Source: Blepharisma stoltei | Lineage: Eukaryota; Ciliophora; Heterotrichea; Heterotrichida; Blepharismidae | NCBI GenBank assembly: GCA_914767885.1 | Contig: CAJZBQ010000050.1 | Coordinates: forward strand, 496,001-560,000 | Direction of reading: 5' to 3' | Length of the DNA stretch: 64,000 nt | Shown: positions 1-9,630 of the stretch, one piece after another | Position numbering within the stretch: the first letter of the stretch is position 1 | Layout: each line of letters starts with the position of its first letter | Notes under the pieces: generated by a model | What the model was told of the DNA's origin: nothing | Databases searched by the model: none | What the model saw: only the letters and a program-made list of their open reading frames with translations | Position numbers and translations under genes: made by a program

Positions 1-124
1 ATATCAAAATATCTATTCAAAATTTTTATATAAATTTTATATAAATTTTGCTTGATAATTAGGAATTCTAATTTTTCTAAAATCAGGTTTTTTCTGATGG
101 CTTTACTAACTATACGGAGAATTA
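1..124. mobile_element. IES A0, right end (continues left of window)
   Basis: AT-rich insert ending in TA at 123-124, inside copy A of the giant SPRY gene. Copy B reads straight through this position (about 16110). Copy C carries a homologous insert at the same codon (57730-57930), and the last ~90 bases of the two inserts align, including a shared block with a TCAGGTTTNTTCTGATGG core. It is therefore an IES older than the A/C split that was lost from, or never entered, B. The window starts inside it, so its left end is not visible. Confidence 0.8.
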
Positions 125-3100
125 GAGACTTCTTCAAAGGTCATAGATACAGTTTCTTTCAATTTTTGGATGTATTTCTCAGCCCACTTTCTATATTTGA
201 CTGCATCTTTTACGAGGTATTTTACTGTAGATCCAACACTTATAGGATCTTGAAGAAGGTTTTTAAAAGTCTCAGCGAATTCGAAGATAGCTAGATAAAC
301 AGCGAAAATGGCTCTTTCTGCTTTATCAAATTCAGATCCTCCAAGTGCTGAATCTTCTTCGCTAATTCCGCTCAAAGTTTTCAGGGCATTCCAATCTCTT
401 CCAATTTTGCTATCCCCTTCAATGAAATCATTGATAAACTGATTGTCAGAATACTTTGCATCTCCCCATTTTCCAAAAGAGTCAATATACTCTTGCAACG
501 TCAGCTCTGATTTATTATTGCATACCAGCTTTTTAGTAGGATCGCTTCTAATAAACTGATTTAGCATCTTAGGCTTAATTTTTTCTCCAATTCCAGGCAC
601 TTGGGCAAGGGTGATAAGACTATCTGGGATAGGATTTTGAGACTTAAAAAGTGATAAAGTCTTATCAGAAATTCCGTATTTAAGCAATGGGTTTTGAAGT
701 AAATCTCTCGCTTCTTCATCTTCTGGTGTTGCCTCAAATTCTCCAGAAACCAATTTTACGTAGATAAATCTAACCAAAAACCCTGCTGCATCTTTTATGG
801 TATCTGGCCATTCTTTACTTCCCCTCTCTTTGAGCAATCAAAAAATTTTGCTCGCTTATGGTTAATTTTTTGTTTTAAAATTTATATGTAAAAATTTTAG
901 TAAATCTTTTTTTTCAAATTTAAAAAACCAATTCGTAAAAATTGTAAAAACAAAATGTTTAAAATAGACAATATTAGCAAGAGATTTGATGATATTTATT
1001 ATCACTTATAAATGTTTTTTTTTCATAAAAAAGTTTAGCAAAATATTTCTGTTTGCTTACGGAAGATGGATTTTTGGGTAAAATAATTTTTCCAATGGTT
1101 TCTTTTGCACATGGAGGGGGAGTTAGTATAATATTCAGCTTGCACTTCACCGAAAATATCAATTTTCCAGCCCCACGTGGAAAAGTATCTTGAGTAGAAT
1201 GTGAAGAACAAATAAGGGATATTTACTTCAATTCTTTTTCCATTCTTTGGGAAATTTTCTCCTTCCCAGCTGAAGAGCACATACATTAAAATGGTGACAC
1301 GTGTAAACCTGCCCTCTTGGCGCAGCAGTCCAGACCTTATGGCTACTGTGAATTCGGAAGGACTCCGAGCCGAGAACTAAGTGCAGGCTCAAGAGGTGTG
1401 TATCCGGGTAGGTTTTTGCTGCTTTACTGTGGTTGGAAATGGAGGCGCTCAGCAATGCCCTTTGGATCCAAAGACTCATTGGCACTCCTCTAACGAGAAG
1501 CTGGGGTTTCGGCCCAGGCCATAGGGGAACAGTCTTTTTCCTGTAGCTGCTGAAGGAAGTTATTCGGCACCCGACAGACTCCAATGATCCTTGGAATCAA
1601 GCTACTCCAATCGCCTGTAGCAGGGCCGTAGAAATCCATAAGCCGCCCACTCAAGACTGAATTCTCAAGGCAAGGAGATACAGAAGGTGCTGAGGGCACT
1701 CACAAGAGGGATAGACCCTCTGGCTGGAGCCGAAAAGCGGTAGAACCTCCCGTACAGGAGTTCTTTGGCGACTGTACCGCGAATATGGCTATTGCCTGAC
1801 TTTAATAATCCTAATCCTAATCCTAATCCCATCTAAAGAGGTTTCCTTTTTTATTATCGTCTTCCCAAAGCTCTAAATAATCTTGATATCTTTCGGTTTT
1901 GCATTTAGGATCAAAGACCAAATAATATTTTCTTGCTCCAGGGATCTTTACCTTGTGGGTAATAAAATAATCTGTTTGGTATTTGTGACTACTTTCAAAA
2001 GCATCTCCTACAGCTAGAGTTCAGCATTTATTTAGGATTTTTGGCTTTGGGTCAAAGTGTTGTAGAGATGTTGTGATGCTCTGCAAAACTAGCAAAATTT
2101 TTGCTACCTCCTTTCCCTCATGAGCGAACAAAAAAATCTTGTTCGCTCATGGAGAGGGGTTAATTTCTTTTTTAAAATAATTTATATATAAATTTATGAA
2201 ATTTTAAAAAATCTTAATTGGAAAGCAAATATTAATTTATTTTGTAAAATATGTTTTAAAACGCAATTTGTTTAAAATTAAACAAAATTAGCCATAGATT
2301 TCGTAATACTAATTATCACTTATATATCATTTTTTTCCCATAAAATATTTTTGTTCGATCATGGAGGGCGGGTTTTTGGTCAAAAAATATGGATTTTTCT
2401 AATGGTTTTGTTTGCTCACGGAGGGGGAGTAAGAAATCAAGGCTCATTCTGGTTAAAACCAACATGTAAAGAAGAGTTTCTAATAAATCTGCAAGTATAG
2501 TTTTTCTTAAAGTGTTTGTGAGTTCATCTGACAATGTAGACCCTTTTTCTTTTGCTTTTACAATATGAAAAACTTCTTCACACTTCTGGAAAACACTTAA
2601 TGAGTAGTTCATTAAGATTTCTTGCCATTTTCCTTTGAAGTTAGACTTAGCAGCTTGACCGAACAAAACAATTTGACTTGTTTCAAGAAGTTTCAAAACT
2701 CCAATAGATGTCTCTTCTCCTCTTACAAGTTTCTTGGAAATTTCTGAAGAAAGCTCAATCAAGTACTTGAAATAAGTTTCCACTAAATGCTGAGACTCGT
2801 CATTAATAAGCTCTAAGGCTGGGAAAAGTTTTTCTGGTTGAGCCATTTCAAGGAAAATTCTATCTTCAAGCTCTTTAAGGATACCTGATATCTCAACTCC
2901 GTCCATTTGATCTTTAAGTCTATCTAGTAAGTAAGACAATTTCTCCTTTGGGTCCTTATAAAAGACAGAAAAGCACGATGTCACAATTTTTGTGGCTTCT
3001 TCACAAGCCTTGGACCCTGGCATGCTAGTTATTAGATCAATAGCGATTTTCATAATTCTTGTTCTTAGCTGTCTTTCTAAAGTTACATTTGGGATCATGC

Positions 3101-3983
3101 TCGACCCAATTAAGTGCGATCTGGTGAGTTTTAGGACATAAACGAGCATTTCTAAATAAATTTCTTTCGATTCTCTTTCGACATTTTCTGAGTGAATTTT
3201 TTCAATACAAATCAAAGCCAATTTTTCTAAAATTTCGACAGTTTCATTCTTGATGTCAAGGAAAAGCCAAATTTTTTCAACATTCGCCTTTTTCTCTATA
3301 TTTTCTAATTTTTCTATGATATCGGAATTTGAGACGTCAAGCGATTTAAGAATATAGTGCGTGAGCTCAATAGGCTTCATTTCGAGATACTCATCAGCCA
3401 TTTCTCCAGTTGTGATAGCTCTGTCAATGATGCTTAAATCTTCAAGCTTCACTTCTACATTAGACCTTTTTCTATAGTTTTCAACTTTTATGCGAGCAAT
3501 TTTTGGCATATCTAGGGGATTATAGATGATTTTGTATTTGCCGTTTTCACTAACGCTCATAAAAAGTTTCATAATTTCAGGGAGATCTTTAATAGGTCCA
3601 TTGGGGTCTTCTTTTCCATTATGGAAGAAAAGAACAGTGCGCTCTTCCATATCCAGCAAAAGTCCAATCTTGTCCCCGACTACATATCTTTCGAAGGTGT
3701 ACAATTCCATTCTAACTTTGCCTATACTTCCGTTAGGCTGATAATAGAGAGCACACGATTTTTTTTTTATAGGTGGTCTGTTGAGGTCAGAATAATATCT
3801 ATTACAAACTCCATAGTAAACTCTGTCATCTTCACCTTCAATCCAAATCATCTCAAAATAGTGAGCCCCTTTTGTCCAAGCTTCTGCTGAAAGAACAGTT
3901 GCCCATTGACCTAAAGTTGTACTGATTAAAAAATCTGGCTCATCGCTTTTGATTTCTAACTTCTCTACTTGGCTAATGAGCAA
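123..3983 (-). CDS. Giant SPRY/CUB-like protein g1, copy A (3' truncated by window edge)
   Basis: N-terminal part of the giant protein described in full at copy B. From the high-coordinate end it contains a SPRY-like fold (GDKIGLLLDMEERTVLFFHN), a long helical stretch, a CUB-like module (KIPGARKYYLVFDP...WGWKIDIFGEVQAEYY) and the start of the next helical region. Exons run 3983-2432, 2106-1833, 1277-1126 and 817-123, separated by two MITE-like IESs and one SINE-like element. All three junctions are in frame once the inserts are removed. TGA codons (for example near 2011) stand where Trp or another residue is found in B. No ATG is visible at the 5' end: the open frame begins just after a stop with TTG CTC ATT, as in copies B and C, so the true start is unresolved. 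Function is inferred from domains only. Confidence 0.75.
818..1125. mobile_element. MITE-like IES A1, in g1-A
   Basis: Insert bounded by TTA (815-817 and 1123-1125), with inverted ends related to CTCCCTC...GAGCGAACAAA and GTTCGCTCA..GGAGGGGGAG. Removing it joins the WPDTIKDAAG coding segment to EVQAEYY as in copy B, which has no insert here. Copy C has a related element at the same site (58624-58911). Confidence 0.88.
1278..1832 (+). mobile_element. SINE-like retroelement in an exon of g1-A
   Basis: A GC-richer 555 bp block, unlike its AT-rich surroundings, flanked by an imperfect 8 bp target duplication (CTGAAGAG at 1270-1277, CTAAAGAG at 1833-1840). The left end has the family signature ACATTAAAATGG. 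The right end is a short tandem tail of AATCCT units, as in target-primed non-LTR elements. Removing the element plus one duplication joins KKGNLF to SWEGENFPKNG in frame, matching the uninterrupted copy B. Open frames inside it look incidental. Confidence 0.82.
2107..2431. mobile_element. MITE-like IES A2, in g1-A
   Basis: TA-bounded (2105-2106 and 2430-2431), with CCTCCTTTCCCTCATGAGCG at the left and ACGGAGGGGGAG at the right. It has the usual family-1 subterminal spacer (GGATTTTTCTAATGG) between two copies of the end repeat on one side. Copy B runs through uninterrupted (about 17220), and excision restores the frame. Confidence 0.88.
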
Positions 3984-4152
3984 AAATTCTTTGCTTGATA
4001 ATTCTGATAATTATTTGAAGTAAATATCTAATTTAATTAGATTTATGTTTTAGCTATTTATATAACTTGCTTGAGATTTTATTATTTTAATCCCTTTTTA
4101 TATATCAAGATATAGTTTGGACAAAAAGATATAATAAACATTTTTATTCTTA

Positions 4153-4496
4153 CTCCCTCTTAGTGAGAGTACAAAAAGTTTTTTGTTCGCTCATGGAGGG
4201 TTAATTTTCTTTTAAAAATCCATACATAAATTTATAGTAATTTTTTTTTAAAAAATTACCAATTCGCAAAAATTGGAAAGCAAATATTTAAATTAAATTG
4301 TAAAATTTATGTTTTAAAACATAATTTGTTTAAATTAGACAGAATTGCCTAGATATTTCATTATAATAATTATCACTTGCATATTAAATTTTTGCCATAA
4401 AAAAAAATTTTCTATTAAAACAATTTTATTCACTCATGAAAAGTGGAGTTTTGGATTTTTCTAATGGTTTTGTTCGTTCACAAAGTGGGGGAGTTA
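4153..4496. mobile_element. MITE-like IES A3 between g1-A and s-A
   Basis: TTA-bounded (4150-4152 and 4494-4496) family-1 insert in the spacer between the two genes. The corresponding spacer of copy B (about 19697) lacks it. The remaining ~220 bases of the spacer 3984-4547 are AT-rich and partly conserved in all three copies (for example GAGATTTTATTATTTTAATC), which may reflect regulatory sequence or simple recent duplication. Confidence 0.85.
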
Positions 4497-4547
4497 AATA
4501 AATGAATTATTTCTTTAAAATTATGAATTTTTTAGAATCCTTTTTTG

Positions 4548-5470
4548 CTAACCAATAGGGAGTAATTCTTTCGCTTTCTTTTGAGTATCCCAAGCAAAAG
4601 AATCACTTATTTTTAAGAACTTAAAGTTTGTTAGCATAGGGAAAATTTGTTTATAAATTGGAGAATAGTCTTGACTTGGGTCCAAATTGGCAAATGCTAA
4701 AGCTAATGCTAAAGCGGTACACACATTCCCTGTAGCTATATAAAGCCCAAAAAGAATTGAATAGCAGGCATTTATGTCTTCCTCTTGGATATTTGGGAGC
4801 TCTCTTCTTATCATTGAGTTGACAAATGTAAGAACTGATAAAACTGCTTGAGAGATAGAAGGGTCTTTATCATATAGTGCCATTGGGCTTAAACCAAGAA
4901 CTATACCTGAAGCAGCTTCTATAACAGTCTTATAAAGTCCAGGTTTATCAGAGCCTAAAACCTTAATTATCCCAAGCAATGAAGGCAGGCCAAAAAATAG
5001 CTCTAATTTGGCAATTGGGTTGAGGATTTCTTTAGTTTTTGAAGCTAATGGCTTTGATTTTCTTTTTTCGCGCTCATCCATTCTAAGTAGAGCTTCATAA
5101 GTTCTGCTCAGGAATTGAAGTTTTTTCGTCACCTCAGCTGAGCTTGAGTCTTCCCCTCTACGTACGTCAATTTCATTCAGTAAGCCTTGGATGACTTTTG
5201 TGTGCCTTTCGTTGATAAAGCTTTTATCTTCCATGCTGCACATCATTTGCTCTTCATTTATGCAGTTCAGGTCTTCAAGATTGGCTAAGGCAGATGATGA
5301 TGAACTTGGGAGATGATAATTATTGAGGTCCTCTCGAGCAAATAGATAACTATAATCGAAAAAAGTTTTTGGTCACCAAGAATGCTCAGATCTCCCTTCA
5401 GCTCATTTTCTAGAGCTTCAGAAGTTAAACCTGATACACGAGTTGCTATGCTGGTGGCTGCGTTACCCAT
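4548..5470 (-). CDS. Small MGNAAT protein s, copy A (one frameshift)
   Basis: About 307 aa when compared with copy B. It starts with ATG and MGNAATSIATRVSG, a plausible N-myristoylation signal (Gly2, Ser/Thr near position 6), so the product may be membrane-anchored. A Ser-rich stretch follows and then an all-helical region with many Leu/Ala; it ends ELLPIG and TAG. I recognise no family. Compared with copy B, one T is missing in a T run near 5361-5366, which shifts the frame after GDQKLF. This could be a real lesion or a homopolymer error. The gene lies directly upstream of g1 on the same strand, an arrangement repeated in all three copies, so the two products may act together. Confidence 0.7.
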
Positions 5471-6245
5471 TAATTATTAGTGATGACTGAAAATGGTCTA
5501 AATATAGATGATAATAAATCTGTTAAATGTTTTTAAAGTCTTTTAAGCAGAATATTTAAATCTCCTTTCAGCTCTTTTTCTAGGGCTTCAGGAGATAGGT
5601 CTGATATACGGCTGCAAAGGTGATAGCTGCGTTACAATAAATTATTATCCTTAAGAGAAAAATGGATGATGTATGCATATAATAAAATCTGTTCTGATTT
5701 CCATAAAATTTTAAAAATGACAGAGTAAGTAAAAAGAATTCAAAATAATATAATATCTTGTAATTTTAATTCTTTAAATGCTCGCTAATACTGTATTTAC
5801 TATAAAAATAAGATAATATTATCCATAGGCCATACTTCTGCATCTTATAAATGGATACACTATCTTTTGAGAATTTAATTCTGCAATCTGAATGATATTA
5901 TCTTTTCTAATAAAAGTAAAATTAACCAAATAAAGGATGACATCCAAATCCTTTAGAACAGAAAGTGGCTTAAATCTTGTAAAGCATTTAGGTTGCAGAC
6001 TAATCCAATATTCATCCATCCAAATATTAAAAGATCTGGAACTGATGGGATGTGCATTTTGTTCCTAAATAATTATAAAAATCCTTTTCTAAAAGCACTT
6101 AGATTGCATAATAAAAAAGAGAGGAAGGGGATGATTAAATGTTTTAAAAATATATACATTCCAAATAAAAAATATAAATTTAATATTATGCGTTAAAATA
6201 TAATATATTTAATTAAACCTAATTTTAATTTGAATGCTGATTATC
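5471..6245. other. Spacer between g2-B and s-A
   Basis: AT-rich spacer holding the 5' flank of s-A and the 3' flank of g2-B. It is similar along much of its length to the flank upstream of s-B (20697-21325 and 21767-21830). It includes a short degenerate echo of the s N-terminus near 5560-5630 (CTCCTTTCAGCTCTTTTTCT) that has a counterpart at 20787. I see no convincing gene. The conserved spacing suggests the whole s-g1-g2 unit was duplicated with its flanks. Confidence 0.6.
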
Positions 6246-9067
6246 TTAAATATTAATGTCTAAATCATCAAACTTGTTATTGTGGACAATCGCATATATG
6301 ATCTTCTCTTTCATGACTTCTAGAGATGTATAAGCTGGCAGCTCAAGTCTGAATATAGTATTGTCGACAATAGGAACCAATGTATTCACTGCTCCGGATT
6401 TACTGTGCTTGGCTATTGTAAACTTAAGAGGCCAATCCCACTCATTAATCTTAGACCTTCGAGCAATATAATCAATAAATCTGGCACGCTCACTTTCTTT
6501 TAATGATTTAATTGCTCCCCAGAAGTTTTCAATGTGCGGGTCTGTTCTTCTGCAGTTCTCATAAACGGTGTTTTCTTCTAAGACTTCTAAATAAACTTCT
6601 TGATTCAGGCATATGAGTTCACGTAGTTGAGCAGCTGTGAATAGGTTCAATTTATCAATAGGAATAACAGCAGCCATACCTTTCCTTATAGAATCATAAG
6701 CTTTAGGATTTTCAAATAATTTGTGCTTCTCTAATAGATCAGCATAGTGGCCAACATTTTCAAAAGTAACGTCAATATTGGCTCCGTCTTCACAAAGTTC
6801 CACAACTTCTTCTCCTTATTTTACTATAAACTTCTCAGAAATGTGCTGGCCGAAGTTTTCCGAAGTAATTCCACAGGCTTCAAGGTTCCTTAATTTATGC
6901 AAAAACTTGTAGAGTGGGAAATCAAAGTCTCTTAAATCTTCAGTTGTGACGTCTTCGTATAGAGAGAGACTAGATTAGAGAGGGTTAAACGGGGTTTATT
7001 TCAGCCCCTGATCCAGTTGAGCTTAAGCTTTACGCTCATTTGGCGATCATCACTAAAGCCACCTAACGCCCTTTTCTGTCGATGTCACCAAATGGTGTTG
7101 CGCCGCTGGCCTTCTTGTCTGTGGGTTGAGGGAGGTTCAGTTAGCCCAGACCACACCCACCCGGAATTCTGTCACCTGCAACCCCGTGGCCTTTCTGCTA
7201 GTTTTTTATTTTTCCGGCAAAAATTTTGAGTTATCTTGTCGCTACTGGCGTTTCATGATGTCATGAATTGCTTTCGTATAGAAGATGCTTAAATACAATA
7301 ATAGGGAGCGAAAGTCTCAGCCTTTGCTTGGTACGGATTGCAGAACCGAAGAATTTTCCAAGAGTATTGAATAGGTGCATATGAGCTGGGAGAGTGGAGG
7401 TTGGATTGATAATTCAATTATCTCTTCCATTGCCTACGTTAAGGACGTTATTTTGAGATGGGATCAAAAGCGGAAGTATTGGAGATTGAAGCTCTTTAGA
7501 AAGTTCTATCAATAATTCATTATACTTACCTGCATCATCTTGGATTCCTTCTGGCTTGTATGCAAATTTGAACATTCTTGCAGGATGTCTAAGAGTTTTA
7601 TTTGCTGATGCTCCCAAGGCTCTGCTTATTTGACTAAATATTGAAGCAGTTGCAGAATGATCAGCATCGCCTTTAGCTTTTATTTCTTGTGCTTTAGCTT
7701 TATCGATAGTAATTACAACTTTACAGTCAGTTTTAGACTCATCAAGATGACTTTCCAGTTTTTCCCTCTTGAATCTTGACAATAAATAATACTTAGCCTT
7801 CTTAATAAACTTCATGAGAGAGTTTTCTGTCTCATCTGCTTCAGTGTGCAAATCGAACAGATAAAAGTAATTTTGGAATCTTGAGCAGAAGCTAAACAAA
7901 ATTTCTTTCAAATTAAACAGTTTTGCTTTTGATAATTTTTGTAAGTCTGGATAATAGCTTAACTCTTCTGTAGAAATGCTTAATGAAGTGTTGTTCAGCA
8001 TACTATCGAAGCTAATTGAATTGACATCCAGGTAGCCATCCATAAATTCAATAAACTGCTGTGCTATTCCATCTTTGAAAAATTTTGAATAAGTAGGCTT
8101 GTAGTTTTCTCTCCAATTTCCTCTTTCGCTAGCTGATGCAAAGCTCAAATAAGAATCAATAAGTTTTGTGTTTCTTCCTTTGAAATTAGGTGTTAAAGTG
8201 AACTTATAGCCCCAAAATTTATTTTCTTGTTCAAAGTCAATTCTCATAAGATCAACACCAGCAGGGTATTTTCCTGTATTACAGATTGATAAGTTTTGGT
8301 TTTCTTCTGATAAGACACCAATAAATTTGAAGCAGTCTTCAGAGTCTTCGATATTAAGAGCCACTTGGACAGTGTCTAACAATTTTTCATTCTTATAAAA
8401 GGCAATTTGGTTTTTATCAAAATCGATATAACTCCCAATAACGTCGTTTTGGTCATAGCTCTCGCTGTCAGCGTTATTAATTTTTCCATTATTATAATAA
8501 ATTATAGTTTGCTCATTTTCTTCAATAGTATTCGCATTGATCAAGCTCTTCTTACTCCCCTCGCTCTGTAAGCGAAAAAAGCATTAGGAAATCCCTTTTT
8601 TGCCCAAAGTCACCCCGGGACTAACAAAAATTTTTTAATGTTTTTTTGTTGAAAAACAATTTTGGTTTATAAGTGATAATTAGTATAATGAATCTTTAGC
8701 TAATTCTGTTTAATTTTAAATTTCTTGCATTTTAAAAAAGAAATTTTACAAATTAAAAAATAATATTTGATTTCCAATTTTTGCGAATGGTATTTTTTAA
8801 ATTTTTAAAAATTTAACCCCTCTCCGTAAGCGAACAAGATTATGTTTTTTGTTCGCTCATGGAGGGGGAGGAGTTAGTAAAGCCAACGCCTACAGATCCT
8901 TTGGATTCAACAGAGACTTCGATGTAGTATTTGCCGTGTCTCATTTCAGCTTCAGTTCCATGGTAAGTTTTATCACTTGTTGACTTTGTGACAGTCATTT
9001 TATCCGCGTTGAGTGCAGCTCCATTCTGATTGCTTTCCCATGCGTGCTTAATATTATACCATTTCAA
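6246..9067 (-). CDS. SPRY-domain protein g2, copy B
   Basis: About 730 aa after removal of one IES and one SINE-like element. The N-terminal third looks like a SPRY domain (GKYYIEVSVESKGSVGVGFT; IDFDKNQIAFYKNEKLL) and the rest is helical. It ends DDLDINI and TAA. The junction at GRDN-TGA-IINPTST is read through as Trp, as in copies C and D. The 5' end is unresolved: the open frame begins after an in-frame TAG with QIFLKWYNIKH and no ATG, and g1 ends ~60 bases upstream in the same frame. g1 and g2 could therefore be one gene with a small unrecognised insert, or two genes. GTCGTTCATTATTAG, 15 bases just before the frame, has the length and ends of a heterotrich micro-intron. Function is unknown; SPRY domains usually bind proteins. 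Confidence 0.7.
6963..7272 (-). mobile_element. SINE-like element in g2-B
   Basis: About 310 bp, GC-richer, flanked by TTCGTATAGA on both sides (about 6953-6962 and 7273-7282). The left end is a GATTAGAGAG-type tail, so the element is on the minus strand; the right (5') end lacks the usual TAAAATGG and may be truncated. Removing the element with one duplication joins KHLLYE to DVTTEDLRDFDFPLYKF in frame. Copy C has a related element at exactly the same site. Confidence 0.8.
8555..8876. mobile_element. MITE-like IES B2, in g2-B
   Basis: TTA-bounded (8552-8554 and 8874-8876) with CTCCCCTCGCTCTGTAAGCG and GCTCATGGAGGGGGAG ends. It interrupts the SPRY region between VGVGFT and SLINANTIEE. Copy C is uninterrupted here (about 50003). 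The internal core (TGATAATTAGTATAATGAAT) is the family-1 core. Confidence 0.9.
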
Positions 9068-9136
9068 GAAGATTTGCTAATAATGAACGACTATTATTTA
9101 AACTATTCTATTTCTTGCAAACTATACACCTATAGA

Positions 9137-9630
9137 TTAGATTAATTAGATTAATTAGTTTAGCGGGTCATGGAGGTTTATTTCAGCCTCTACCCAGCGC
9201 TGCCAGCTTCAGGCTTGCGCCCTATGCACCGGCTCTGTAGCTCACTCCATTTTCTGTCGACGTCACCAAAAAATGGTGACGTCGCCATCTAACAGGGAGA
9301 CTCACCCAGGTACTCCTTGATCAGGGTCTAGTGACCCGGCGCCGTCCTTTCTGGGGAGGGTGAAAAGTAGCCCCCGGAATCTCCTTCAGGTCCCCTAAGC
9401 TCCACTACAAGCTTCCTCACTTTCCTTCTAGTCCTGAAGTTTGACTCCTGATTCTGCGGCTCTGGTCTTCTTGTCTTTGTGAGAGGTAAAAAACCTTGTC
9501 GTGGTGTCCCGACCAAGGTAAAAAAACCCACCCTGGACACAATATCCAGGCCCCGTTTACTTCTTAACCCCGTAGTCCCTGAGGATACAGGAGAAGGACG
9601 GGTCGGATGGCTCGCCATTTTAATTGTGTC
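9137..9630 (-). mobile_element. SINE-like element at the g1-B/g2-B boundary
   Basis: 494 bp, GC-rich, flanked by a perfect 13 bp duplication ATACACCTATAGA (9124-9136 and 9631-9643). It is on the minus strand: the 5' end is on the right (reverse complement ACAATTAAAATGGCG) and the tail on the left is an AATTAATCTAATT repeat. It shares internal blocks (GCTTCAGGCTTGCGCCCTATGCA; GGTGACGTCGCC) with the elements at 6963 and 48290. It lies at the stop codon of g1, and copy C lacks it. Confidence 0.85.

Noticed and set aside
1228-1699. Overlapping open frames on the minus strand of 60-120 codons
   Set aside because: They lie inside the SINE-like element 1278-1832, have no recognisable protein features and are longer only because the element is GC-richer.
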